Part shown: positions 6,914-16,181 of the stretch, in pieces
Layout: every line of letters begins with the position of its first letter
How positions within the stretch are numbered: position 1 is the stretch's first letter
IMG/VR virus record: IMGVR_UViG_3300021957_000244
Location: 1 to 26,609 of that record
DNA: 26,609 bases
Direction: 5' to 3' (one strand)
Source: a virus
Notes under the pieces: model-generated
Told to the model about the DNA's origin: nothing
The model's database searches: none
The model's input: only the letters and a program-made list of their open reading frames with translations
Program-made: the position numbers and the translations under genes

Positions 6914-9712
6914 ATGTCAGATACATCATTAAGAACAGTACTTGTTAAATATTCTATAACAAACTCTAACGAGATTGATTATAAGGATACTGTAGCTCCA
7001 TTCTCCTTCTTGGACTTCATTAACAATACTCAAGCTGACTACTCACCTGAAGAGTATAGTTCATTCTACTCTTCTTATCTTCAAGCATGGCATGCTAACC
7101 AAGGTGGTTCTGAGGAAGAACAAAAGACTCAGTTCAAAGATTACTACAGACAGTTCATTAAAGAGATTGTCGTTAACTATACTACAGAGACAGAGAAGAG
7201 ATTCCTTGAGAAGATAGACTTTAACGATCCAGCTGACTTGGATGTTGCTATTCCTTTCTTTGCTAACAGACTTAAAGACATTGCTCTATTCTATAAGAAG
7301 AAGCGTGATGAAGGTAAGTATGTTATTGATAGAAACAAGATGAAGGGTTCACAAACTGGACTCGAAAAGGCTATCTTTGATAACATTTACAACTTTATCT
7401 TTAACTCCGAAGATGCACTTGATACAGAGAATGATGAAGTGTTTAAAGCAGTTCAAGGTCTTGGTGTTGAGATTGAAGAGTTTGTTGATGTATATGGTGA
7501 CTACTTTGATGCTCCATCTACTGCTAATGGTAATAACATTAACGAGATAGATACCAAGTACTGGTTAGATCCAGAAGGTATTAAAGCCATTACTGGTGAT
7601 GAGAACTTTATTGGAGCTATTAGAACCTTTACAATCAACCCACCAGCTATTACTCCAGAAGAGTATGATGCTATTTGTAATCCAGATAACGACTTAGTTC
7701 AACTTTACAATCAATACAAAAAAGGTGGAATTCCTCTTAACGAGTTTTATGCATTAAAGAGAGCTCTTGTACAAAAGTATATTGGTACTGATGTATACTA
7801 TATTGATACATCAACTACACCTGCTACTTCAGGTTTAATGCTTGCTGCAGACAATCCTGCTGCTAATGCTCTTAACTTACAAGGTGCTGATACTGCAACT
7901 GTTCCAAGTAACGAGCAAAAGCTTCTACGTGATGTTGGTCTTAACTTCCAACCAGATGATATTGGTCTATTCAAGCTACAAGCTGAGACTTATAACTACG
8001 AGATTGACTCTGCTACATTAGCTAACAATACAGTTTACATTTTCCCTGATCCAGCTAAGTTTGGTAACGTATCAACTAATCCACAATCTAACTACCCTGT
8101 ATATTACAAGTTTGATCATCGTGGTAATACAAGAAACGTTTCTAGTGGTTATGCTGCTGGTGATCCAAAGACTACTAATAAGGTAACTACCTTTGAGTCT
8201 TATACTACAAAGGAACGTAACTCTACACAACTTAAAGATCTTAATGACATCAGTTATAAGATTAACTTTACTGATCTCTATAATGAAGGTCTTGTTGATA
8301 AGCATCAGACCGATGTATATGGTAATGAGTATGCTTTGTTCAAGTATGACCCTCTTAAGCCAAGAGAAGAAGATGTATCTAATACAGTTAAGAACCTTCT
8401 ACTCAATGGTCACTTATTCTTCGACCCATTTGAAGGTACCTCTTTCGATTATAGCTTAACTGGTCAAAATGGTAATACAGTTAGATCTGGTATGAGTACA
8501 CATACTAATGGATACTCTGCTCTTGAGGCATATGACCCACTTTGGTTGTATATGAGAGAGTTCTACCCTTACCAAGATCTCATCCAAGATTCAAGAAACC
8601 TAATTCCATTGTATAGAGATGGTGGTGCTCTTACTTTCCTTGATGGTAGAGAACTTCCTGATAATGCTAATGGAAACTCACATTACACAATCCTTGCTGA
8701 TGGTACCGTAGATCAAAGTGGAGCATTCTTCCCAGATGTTAAGTACTACCTTTCTGCTGGTATTGGTTATAAGGATTACGATGGTGGTTTCTTTACAGAC
8801 GATGTGCAACTTGCAAATGACTTTCTCTATGGTGATAACTTAAGATATGTTGACTCTACTGATGCAAGAGGAAGTACAATTCTCTCTAATCTCTCTTCAA
8901 GTGCTACATCTCTTACTACTGAAGAGAAAGCTACTTTAGATGGTACTCTATATGTTAAGAATGGTACATATTCTACATCAGAGAAACTCTCAGCTGCTCT
9001 CGAGCCTACAATCAGTAAATACTCTACTGCAGTTCAAGGGCAACTTAATCATGAGCTTGTAGATTTCGATATTATACAAAATACAATTTTCCTTGAGACA
9101 AGATCAGGTCTTCTTGTTGATAAGATTAAGTATGAAGGTGGTAAGTTCAACAAGCCATCAACAGTCAATACTTACTACCCAGCAAGTAGTGCAGATAACA
9201 CCGATTCCTTCACTAATAGATTCTACGTAGAAAAGACCGGTAAGATCTACTTCGGTAAGTTTAAGCAGGATGGTGAGTGCACAAATGATGCCGACAACTA
9301 CAAAGCTTACTACCCTGAGATTTACGAATACTCAATTGATACCAATAAGTCACGTTTGATCTACCCTCGTAAGGATGTTGGTAACTCCGTTAGTGACTTT
9401 GAGCTTAACGATGTTGATAATAGAATACGTAACTATGTTCCTACTTCTATTCATACTCCTAACATTGCATACAATAGCAGAAATGACATCTTCAAGTTGA
9501 CATACATTGCTAACGATATGAACGACTTTACTCACCTTGTTGATGTTACATTCAAGTTAATCGATAATACTTTAAGTGCTATTGACTCTAATAGGTATGA
9601 GACACTAAATAATATTGTACGTACAACTACATTTGGTGATGAGTCAAACTTCGGTTCTATCTCAGCTAATGGTGGTACCTTTACAAGGGATAACTTTACA
9701 CTTACAATCTAA
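6914..9712 (+). CDS. Large tail structural protein of unknown role, helical N-terminus
   Basis: 932 residues. The first 190 are helical and charged ('TETEKRFLEKIDFNDPADL', 'IPFFANRLKDIALFYKKKRD', 'KMKGSQTGLEKAIFDNIYNF'). This pattern I associate with long structural proteins next to gp6 in T4-like marine phages. The remainder is beta-rich with many Tyr, Asn and Asp residues, and the last 200 residues ('GKIYFGKFKQDGE', 'KLTYIANDMNDFTHLVDV') look like propeller or sandwich repeats. No catalytic motif is seen. The ATG lies four bases after the previous stop with no Shine-Dalgarno sequence. The stop overlaps the next start as TAATG, implying coupled translation. Confidence 0.7.
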   Translation: MSDTSLRTVLVKYSITNSNEIDYKDTVAPFSFLDFINNTQADYSPEEYSSFYSSYLQAWHANQGGSEEEQKTQFKDYYRQFIKEIVVNYTTETEKRFLEKIDFNDPADLDVAIPFFANRLKDIALFYKKKRDEGKYVIDRNKMKGSQTGLEKAIFDNIYNFIFNSEDALDTENDEVFKAVQGLGVEIEEFVDVYGDYFDAPSTANGNNINEIDTKYWLDPEGIKAITGDENFIGAIRTFTINPPAITPEEYDAICNPDNDLVQLYNQYKKGGIPLNEFYALKRALVQKYIGTDVYYIDTSTTPATSGLMLAADNPAANALNLQGADTATVPSNEQKLLRDVGLNFQPDDIGLFKLQAETYNYEIDSATLANNTVYIFPDPAKFGNVSTNPQSNYPVYYKFDHRGNTRNVSSGYAAGDPKTTNKVTTFESYTTKERNSTQLKDLNDISYKINFTDLYNEGLVDKHQTDVYGNEYALFKYDPLKPREEDVSNTVKNLLLNGHLFFDPFEGTSFDYSLTGQNGNTVRSGMSTHTNGYSALEAYDPLWLYMREFYPYQDLIQDSRNLIPLYRDGGALTFLDGRELPDNANGNSHYTILADGTVDQSGAFFPDVKYYLSAGIGYKDYDGGFFTDDVQLANDFLYGDNLRYVDSTDARGSTILSNLSSSATSLTTEEKATLDGTLYVKNGTYSTSEKLSAALEPTISKYSTAVQGQLNHELVDFDIIQNTIFLETRSGLLVDKIKYEGGKFNKPSTVNTYYPASSADNTDSFTNRFYVEKTGKIYFGKFKQDGECTNDADNYKAYYPEIYEYSIDTNKSRLIYPRKDVGNSVSDFELNDVDNRIRNYVPTSIHTPNIAYNSRNDIFKLTYIANDMNDFTHLVDVTFKLIDNTLSAIDSNRYETLNNIVRTTTFGDESNFGSISANGGTFTRDNFTLTI

Positions 9713-10233
9713 TGAGCAACATCTATATTAACCTTTCAGCTACTACAGCAAACACAGACGTTCTTAAAGATGAGATCACCTTTAAAAGTGACCCTACTAT
9801 TACGTTTGTTTTAACTGGTATTGATGAAGCTGCTAACCAGGCACTTACATTGGACATTAACTGGGGTGATGGATCTGATATTAGCTTCAATCAGAAAGAT
9901 CTTGTATTTAACTACAAGAAAGAGTCTATCTTCAATGAGATGCTTTATGGTAAAGTTGGTGGTACTATTCTTGATAGCTATGAACATACATTTGTTCCTT
10001 CTACAAGCTCCTTTGCTACTTCACTAACTGCTCAGTTCTTAATTCATTACAATAATGGATTCTATGCTAATATCTTCCAACCTATTAAGCTAGTAAGAGA
10101 GAGCTACTACGATAACATTAAGAAGCTTGGTATTCAATCTACTCAAATGGTAGGTACTTCTGGTTCTAATACAGTTGCTAACTTAGAGAGTAAATTTGAC
10201 CATCGTACATACGTAACTTATCTAAATAACTGA
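9712..10233 (+). CDS. Small PKD-like structural protein
   Basis: 173 residues. The segment 'TLDINWGDGSDISFNQ' followed by 'DSYEHTFVP' and a late strand matches the conserved WGDGS and Y-x-HTF landmarks of PKD/Ig-like folds, so most of the protein is probably one such domain. It starts inside the previous stop codon (TAATG), is the last gene of its unit, and probably joins its neighbours in the baseplate or fibre base. No enzyme motif is seen. Confidence 0.7.
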   Translation: MSNIYINLSATTANTDVLKDEITFKSDPTITFVLTGIDEAANQALTLDINWGDGSDISFNQKDLVFNYKKESIFNEMLYGKVGGTILDSYEHTFVPSTSSFATSLTAQFLIHYNNGFYANIFQPIKLVRESYYDNIKKLGIQSTQMVGTSGSNTVANLESKFDHRTYVTYLNN

Positions 10234-10236
10234 TTG

Positions 10237-10244
10237 TATAAATA
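10237..10244 (+). promoter_or_regulatory. Upstream late promoter of the 1103 aa gene (exact consensus)
   Basis: TATAAATA matches the T4 late consensus exactly. Predicted transcription start is near 10250, one base before the 5' arm of the hairpin at 10251. This RNA would carry the whole hairpin. Confidence 0.65.
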
Positions 10245-10250
10245 GACTTT

Positions 10251-10272
10251 GCCATTAAATATGTATAATGGC
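10251..10272 (+). repeat. Inverted repeat containing the start codon of the 1103 aa gene
   Basis: GCCATT and AATGGC are perfect 6-bp arms with a 10-base AT-rich loop. The ATG at 10268-10270 lies wholly within the 3' arm, and the proximal late promoter spans the 5' arm and loop. Confidence 0.75.
10254..10261 (+). promoter_or_regulatory. Proximal late promoter of the 1103 aa gene
   Basis: ATTAAATA, six bases (TGTATA), then the ATG at 10268. Predicted transcription start is on or one base before the ATG, so its RNA lacks the hairpin's 5' arm. Confidence 0.75.
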
Positions 10273-13200
10273 TAACATTTATACTCACTCTACAAGTGCT
10301 GTTGCGTTCCCTACTGCAGAGTATCAGGATAGGTATATCTCTGTCAATCAGTCACAATCCAACTTAGAGCAGGGATTCTTAGTTAACAAGATTGATGCAC
10401 TTTCTGGTGCTAAAGATAGCTCTATTAACAACTATAGTTCATACTATATCACAAATAGAGATAAGCTCACAAATTTCATATCCATCTCCTCATTAGAGGA
10501 AGATCAATCAACATCATTAGTTACAAGACTTGGTTTTGAGAGACCTGGTGATGCACCTGCTGAATACTTCTACATCTTCAAGAGCAACGAAGATGCTACA
10601 GATCAGCAAAAAGCACTTGGTATTCAACCATTAGAAAAGACAGGATTCTTCGAGAATAACTATTTCTTCGAGATTGAGGGTCTTAACAATAACCTTTGCC
10701 GCATTAAGCATAACAACGGTGTTTTTGACTTCTACTTAAACTTCAATGATACAAATGATACCAAATTTGTATTCTATCAGAACACGGATGATTATAAGAA
10801 CATTGATAGAGAGCAAGCTGATGTATTCCGCTACATTCTCGATGATGATGGTTATCTACAACTTTACAAGTTTCATGATTCCAAGCTTCAAGTTGTTGCT
10901 TTAAGTGGTAGTGAACTAACCTTACAACCTCTTTTATCTGGTGATCTTAACCGTGGTATTAATAACCTTATTCACGTTGACTATAACTTAGATCAAAACA
11001 AAGAGTTTATTAATAAGAGCTTTGCAAGTTACAATAGCTTTAAAACAACTAACCTTATACTCGATGGTGAGAATAGTAGTACTGATGAAGATGGTCAGTA
11101 TATGTTAGTTGCTAACTACAATTCTATCTCAGCTGATAGTTTTCCAGTTAACTACTTTGCTTTAGATACTAACCGCTCTGAGTTTAACTACGTTAAGCGT
11201 GGTTCTAATATGGTTGATAGTAAAGTTGGTCTTGGTGTTGATCCAAGAGAATACTACAATCTTGAGACTGGTGTTGATCAAGAAAAAGGTCTTAATAAGA
11301 TCAACCTTAACTATAGCTTTTATGATAAAGACGTGTACGTGGAAAATGGCAGTGATACTTACTTCACTGCTCCCTCTTCAATTTACCCCTATGCTAAGCT
11401 CAACATCAACGATTCCACTTTCGCTTTTAATGGTGCTTTCGCTGGTCCTACTCCTGTTTTAGCCGATAAGGTATTTGTTAAACGTAAGAATACTACCCAA
11501 TATGACAATGGTCGTTTTCTTTGTACTTGGTTAAGTGGTGGTACTCTTGGTGAGAAGGGATTATGGGTTGATCGTTACTATTACCCAGATAAGATTTCTA
11601 AGGAAGCTGCTCTTTCCGCTACTTCCTACTTTGATGCTTCTTTCATTGATAGTGTAGATGGTATTGATCTTGATGTATCTGACGCTGTTCTTAATAAAGA
11701 GAAGTTCTTCGATAAGAAGAGTGATGCTGCTATCACACCTAATACACGTGTTAAGTATGAGCGTATTGGTAATGCTGACATTCGTAAGATTGTAGAAAGC
11801 TCTACACCATTAGTATCAAGCTTTGATAGCTATACTACATCAAAGGTTGTTAGAGGTGAGACTGAGAATGTTTGTAATGAGTTTAATGGTACAGAGTTTA
11901 CCTTTGATGGTACTAACTTTGCATGCTTTGAGGTAGCTAAGCAAGTAGATGAGACTAAGAACTTCACTACAAGCTTTAACATGTATCTTGACCCTAACCA
12001 TAAGTATGGTTTTGCTCTTCTTGGTAATAACACTAACAGAGGATTTGGTATATTCCAAGACCAGACCGTTACACCATTTGTACATGTTGTTAGTGAGAAT
12101 ACCTTATACATTTACAACACCGACTTTACACTACGTAATAAGGTTGACTTCAAGACTAAGATTAAGAACGTATTTAAGAGAAGTGCACTTGATGACTATA
12201 TTGTTACTACAGCTGGTAACCTATTCTATAAGGTTAACTCACAAGGTAACAAGATTAAGTTAGAGTGTGGTACAGAGATTCTTGATTACTATGGATTCTA
12301 CGAAACCTATGATCATATTGACTTTATCTCTTCTGATCAAAAGGTAAGACGTTTCGATGTTGATACTTTCGATGTTACAGATCTTTCTGCAAGAGAGTTT
12401 GATGTTTATGAGAAAGAGTTTTGCTTATATGACAACGTTCTTGAGTATAACAATAACACGTATAAGCTTGTAGGTAAGAATAAGAACTGGGAGAATGACA
12501 ATACAGTATTCTACCAAGTATCTTCTTATATTGTTAAGCACAACCTCGATGATGCACCTGAGGCATTCCTTAAGGGTGACATTAAAGACTTTGTTGTAGC
12601 TGGTGATAAGATCTACGCTGTTAAGACTGATGAATATCACGTGTTCAATACTAGTGGTGTGTTTGAGCTTTCTGGTTCTCTTGCCAATGTAACAATACCA
12701 ACACAAGTAAGTGATATTACTACACTTTCAGGTGGTCAGTTTATTTCGGTTGATTGGGTTAACGAGTATGTTAATGGTAATCAAGTAACTTACCCAATCT
12801 TCCTTGCTGAAGGCTCTGATAAGAACTTGTATGGTATTAAAGGTTCACTTCCTACTTTATCAGCTACTGGTATTGATGGTATTCTTGCAAGTAACACTAC
12901 TGGTAAGAAGCTTACTAATTACAATACACTTACTCATAACTATGATGCTAAGTCTATTGACTTTAAGCTTACCTTAAGGAACTATCTTAATACCGAAGAT
13001 GTCCTTTCACAGAATATTGCCTTTGACCCATCTTCCTTCGAACCAGGTTTCTATAACTTTACTTATAGACTTGATACTAAACAAGGTAATGCTACTCTCT
13101 ATGTAAATGGCGTATTGTATGAGAACCAAACCTTCTCTCCAGGTAAGTACCTTATCCAAGATATCTTTAGTGATGAGTTCTTTATTGGTTCTGCTGGTTT

Positions 13201-13579
13201 CCAGAGTAACATGGATCTTTCTACTTACTTAAAGCAACCAGGATACTACTACAGTAAAGACCTTACAATAGCTAACCCATATATCTACAATGAAGCTATT
13301 GACACAGAACTCGTTTATGCTCTTTTCTTACTTGAGAAGAAGATAGATGATATTGTACTTTCTATACCTGCTGGTCAAAGAACATCCAAGACAGAGATTC
13401 AGCAGTTCTTCAAGTTTAACAGAACTAACTCTTCTAAGAACATCGATATTGTTGTTCGTAACCTTAAGATAACAGATGAGGTTGTTAGAGAGCAGATTAA
13501 GACCTCTATACTTGCTGAAGCTAATAGCTTTGCACCAGTTGGTGTTAAGATCAATGATGTAATTTTCAAAACGTATTAA
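10268..13579 (+). CDS. Giant beta-rich tail/fibre structural protein with LamG-like domain
   Basis: 1103 residues. About 560-640 looks like a ConA-like strand set ('FTTSFNMYLDPNHKYGFALLG'). About 640-870 has repeated short strands of propeller type ('IVTTAGNLFYKVN', 'FVVAGDKIYAVKTDEYHVFN'). About 890-1020 is a clearer LamG-like domain ('FYNFTYRLDTKQGNATLYVNG', trimmed here to its landmarks YRLDT and LYVNGVLY, then 'EFFIGSAGF'). The last 80 residues are helical and close with 'APVGVKINDVIF'. Family unknown; a baseplate-peripheral or fibre role is inferred from size, composition and neighbours. Translation probably starts on leaderless RNA from the promoter at 10254. Confidence 0.7.
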   Translation: MANIYTHSTSAVAFPTAEYQDRYISVNQSQSNLEQGFLVNKIDALSGAKDSSINNYSSYYITNRDKLTNFISISSLEEDQSTSLVTRLGFERPGDAPAEYFYIFKSNEDATDQQKALGIQPLEKTGFFENNYFFEIEGLNNNLCRIKHNNGVFDFYLNFNDTNDTKFVFYQNTDDYKNIDREQADVFRYILDDDGYLQLYKFHDSKLQVVALSGSELTLQPLLSGDLNRGINNLIHVDYNLDQNKEFINKSFASYNSFKTTNLILDGENSSTDEDGQYMLVANYNSISADSFPVNYFALDTNRSEFNYVKRGSNMVDSKVGLGVDPREYYNLETGVDQEKGLNKINLNYSFYDKDVYVENGSDTYFTAPSSIYPYAKLNINDSTFAFNGAFAGPTPVLADKVFVKRKNTTQYDNGRFLCTWLSGGTLGEKGLWVDRYYYPDKISKEAALSATSYFDASFIDSVDGIDLDVSDAVLNKEKFFDKKSDAAITPNTRVKYERIGNADIRKIVESSTPLVSSFDSYTTSKVVRGETENVCNEFNGTEFTFDGTNFACFEVAKQVDETKNFTTSFNMYLDPNHKYGFALLGNNTNRGFGIFQDQTVTPFVHVVSENTLYIYNTDFTLRNKVDFKTKIKNVFKRSALDDYIVTTAGNLFYKVNSQGNKIKLECGTEILDYYGFYETYDHIDFISSDQKVRRFDVDTFDVTDLSAREFDVYEKEFCLYDNVLEYNNNTYKLVGKNKNWENDNTVFYQVSSYIVKHNLDDAPEAFLKGDIKDFVVAGDKIYAVKTDEYHVFNTSGVFELSGSLANVTIPTQVSDITTLSGGQFISVDWVNEYVNGNQVTYPIFLAEGSDKNLYGIKGSLPTLSATGIDGILASNTTGKKLTNYNTLTHNYDAKSIDFKLTLRNYLNTEDVLSQNIAFDPSSFEPGFYNFTYRLDTKQGNATLYVNGVLYENQTFSPGKYLIQDIFSDEFFIGSAGFQSNMDLSTYLKQPGYYYSKDLTIANPYIYNEAIDTELVYALFLLEKKIDDIVLSIPAGQRTSKTEIQQFFKFNRTNSSKNIDIVVRNLKITDEVVREQIKTSILAEANSFAPVGVKINDVIFKTY

Positions 13580-13580
13580 G

Positions 13581-15521
13581 ATGATAGACTATACAACATA
13601 TAAAAAGATCCATACCGATGGTAGCTTATTCACTTTAACGGGTGCTGACTTTAGTGGTTATGCCCAGTTAAAAGGTGGTGTTGCTACTGAGGTAAGTACA
13701 GGTAAGACTCTATCACCGAAGTCTACTTATGCTACAGATCTCTTTTACACTAACTACTTTCAAGATAGAGTTATTGATGATGTTGAGCTAACTCTACCAA
13801 ATAAGGAAAACGATTGTCTATTCAACCTTAATGACAACTTCAACTTCGATCTATTCAAGTTCAAGTTAGATAAACTTAGAGAGAACAATACTTATGTTTA
13901 CTCTCGTTTGTTTATCTCCTCTAACAAACTTCCTGCTACTGAAACAATCACATACGCTTCAGTACCTAATAGCTACTCTACTGGTTTTGAGATTAACGTA
14001 AGTGATGAGAACAATCCAGAGTTTAAGTCTAACGTTAGATTTGCTGATAACAACTTTCTAAGTGCTTTTGGTTATATTGTAGATGCTACTGCACAAGTTG
14101 ACTATGATGATACCGATCAATTCTCTTTATTCTGTTGTACATCTTCAAGCCTTATATCCTTAACTGGTTCAGGTACATCCATTGCTATTATTGAAGATTC
14201 TACTGGGTATGAGACTAAAGAGAATGACTTAGCATTTGCTGAACTTGGTGGACTTGCTTCTACAAGTAAGTTCTTGTATGTTTCCGATACAGGTAACAAT
14301 GTTGTTCTTAAGTATGATATTGAAGGATATCAGAACAATGATTCCGCTCTTAAGAACAAGAGAAACTACCTCGAACTTGTAGGTGGCTTTGGTGGTGAGA
14401 CAAGACAAACAAAGTTCTTACGTCCTACTAAACTTGCAGCACATGGTGATAAAGTTGCTGTACTCGATTCGGGTAACTTCTGTGTTAAGTTGTTTGATGG
14501 TGACTTTAACTTTACTACTCGTATCACTTCAATTGATCTTAGAACTGAGACATTTGGTGGTATGGCATTTGACCCAGACTTTGGTACTTTCTATGTTGTA
14601 ACTTATAAAGATGTTGTTACTAATAACGTATCTAATAGAACTGCTTTCCTATATCGCTTTGATGGTGATAAGTTTGAGAATAAAGAGAAAGTAACCCTTA
14701 ATGATAAGCTTGGAGATACTGAAGAGATTAACGATGTTACATTTTCTGGTGTTGATAGTAACTATTGGTACTTCTCAAGTAACCTAACCGTATATAAGAA
14801 GTTCAAGACTCGTCCTACTGAGGTTATTGGTAAGTTTAGAACTGAGAGACTATACCTTCTTCGTCCAAGTGAGGTAGTTGTTAATACCCCAGTTATTAAT
14901 AACAGATGGAACTTCACTAACGTTAACTTTTCTGATTGTGACTTCTTATGGAATCTCAATACTGGTGGTTCTGATGGTCAAACAGAGGTTGATGGTCTTC
15001 TTGACTATAGCATTAGTAACTTTAACATCTTCCCAACGCAAGATGGTACTGATAGAGCAATCATGCTTACTGATGGTAGATTGTACTTCTTTAATGAGCC
15101 AACTCATACAGCATATCAACGAGTAATCAAAGATGTGAACTATGCTAACTACGGTAGTGCTGCATTCTCTTTGAATACCGATTCATTCATTCAGCAATCT
15201 GTTGTTAATACAGAGCTCTTTAAGATTGTTAATGATACTCTTACTCTTAAGAATAACGTTATTGGTAGATTCACTGGTAAGTTTGTAGATGATGTTCTCG
15301 AGCTTGATAACTACGATTACAACGTTGAGTTTGATAAGTTCTTAATCCAAGAGCTTGAGAATCTCTATGTACATGGTAATGAAGAGAACCTTACTGGTGT
15401 GCTTAATCGTTGCTTTGCGCTTGTGTATGAACTACAAGAGAGATTAATGAACTTTGTACAACCTGGTATTGGATCAGAGGTACAACCATCATATACTTCT
15501 GCTGGAATTATAGAAATCTAA
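13581..15521 (+). CDS. NHL/beta-propeller-containing structural protein
   Basis: 646 residues. Around residues 215-335 there are NHL-repeat-like blades: 'KFLYVSDTGNNVVLKYDIEG' and then 'RPTKLAAHGDKVAVLDSGNF'. Further strands continue to about 480, so a propeller is likely. The C-terminal 60 residues form a helical segment ('NRCFALVYELQERLMNF') that could anchor it to a partner. The ATG comes one base after the preceding stop with no Shine-Dalgarno sequence, so it is probably translated by re-initiation. It pairs with the 1103 aa gene in one unit. Binding to sugar or to a neighbouring tail protein is inferred only. Confidence 0.7.
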   Translation: MIDYTTYKKIHTDGSLFTLTGADFSGYAQLKGGVATEVSTGKTLSPKSTYATDLFYTNYFQDRVIDDVELTLPNKENDCLFNLNDNFNFDLFKFKLDKLRENNTYVYSRLFISSNKLPATETITYASVPNSYSTGFEINVSDENNPEFKSNVRFADNNFLSAFGYIVDATAQVDYDDTDQFSLFCCTSSSLISLTGSGTSIAIIEDSTGYETKENDLAFAELGGLASTSKFLYVSDTGNNVVLKYDIEGYQNNDSALKNKRNYLELVGGFGGETRQTKFLRPTKLAAHGDKVAVLDSGNFCVKLFDGDFNFTTRITSIDLRTETFGGMAFDPDFGTFYVVTYKDVVTNNVSNRTAFLYRFDGDKFENKEKVTLNDKLGDTEEINDVTFSGVDSNYWYFSSNLTVYKKFKTRPTEVIGKFRTERLYLLRPSEVVVNTPVINNRWNFTNVNFSDCDFLWNLNTGGSDGQTEVDGLLDYSISNFNIFPTQDGTDRAIMLTDGRLYFFNEPTHTAYQRVIKDVNYANYGSAAFSLNTDSFIQQSVVNTELFKIVNDTLTLKNNVIGRFTGKFVDDVLELDNYDYNVEFDKFLIQELENLYVHGNEENLTGVLNRCFALVYELQERLMNFVQPGIGSEVQPSYTSAGIIEI

Positions 15522-15533
15522 TGGCTTAATCAG

Positions 15534-15562
15534 CTTGTCCTTATAAATATATGTATGGCAAG
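15534..15562 (+). repeat. Imperfect inverted repeat around the late promoter and ATG at 15555
   Basis: CTTGTCC can pair with GGCAAG with one bulged T, enclosing TATAAATA and ending on the G of the ATG. It is a weak candidate for the start-codon-masking arrangement seen more clearly elsewhere. Confidence 0.35.
15542..15549 (+). promoter_or_regulatory. Late promoter for the collar/fibre unit (exact consensus)
   Basis: TATAAATA, five bases (TATGT), then the ATG at 15555. Predicted transcription start is the A of the ATG. Confidence 0.8.
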
Positions 15563-16169
15563 TAAATCATTAACTAATACCAACGTCTCAGAGACTTATG
15601 TTGGTGTTCTTCATGCTGAGGGTGCTCCTCTTCCAGCTTCTGGTAAAGCCGACATCTACGATGGATTTGGTAATAAGAGTGCTCTACAAGTAGGACGAGA
15701 AGGTAATGGGGTAGAAGTAAGTGGTACACTTGGTCCTAACTTTGCTGCAGCAATTGCAGATGTCATATATCCTGTAGGTTCATTGTTCTTCTCTAAAGAC
15801 AATAACAACCCAGGTTCTCGTATGGCTGGTACATCATGGACACAAGTTGCAGAAGGTCAATTTGTTGCTGGTGTTGGTACTGGTACAGACATTAATGGTA
15901 CTTCTCATACAGTAACAGCTGGTGATACAGATACATCAGGAGAGTATGGCCATACATTAACAGTTTCCGAGCTTCCAGCTCACACCCACCCCATTAAGAA
16001 CTCTTCTAAGCTTGGTAATGACGATAACATTAACTACTATGGTGATCATGGTAGTCCAAGTGGCTATCCTCAAAGTACGGATCTCTTACCTGACAATACA
16101 GGTGGTAATCAACCTCATAACAACCTTCCTCCAGCATTCGGTATGTATGTCTGGGAACGAACAGCTTAA
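15555..16169 (+). CDS. T4 gp10 C-terminal-like baseplate/fibre protein
   Basis: 204 residues. The N-terminal 60 residues ('GVLHAEGAPLPASGKADIYDG') resemble a virion-attachment segment. From about residue 73 the protein follows the gp10 C-terminal domain pattern: 'IYPVGSLFFS', 'NPGSRMAGTSW', 'GQFVAGVG', 'ELPAHTHP', then 'HNNLPPAFGMYVWERTA' at the very end. In T4, gp10 sits in the baseplate arm near the short fibres; in many phages this domain caps fibre or baseplate trimers. The His residues of 'PAHTH' are typical of the family and can bind metal at a trimer axis in related collar folds. First gene of a three-gene fibre unit. Confidence 0.85.
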   Translation: MASKSLTNTNVSETYVGVLHAEGAPLPASGKADIYDGFGNKSALQVGREGNGVEVSGTLGPNFAAAIADVIYPVGSLFFSKDNNNPGSRMAGTSWTQVAEGQFVAGVGTGTDINGTSHTVTAGDTDTSGEYGHTLTVSELPAHTHPIKNSSKLGNDDNINYYGDHGSPSGYPQSTDLLPDNTGGNQPHNNLPPAFGMYVWERTA

Positions 16170-16181
16170 CATTTTAGAACA

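Noticed and set aside
9710-9714. Possible programmed frameshift at the TAATG junction
   Set aside because: Both reading frames are complete with their own start and stop; stop-start overlap and re-initiation explain it more simply.
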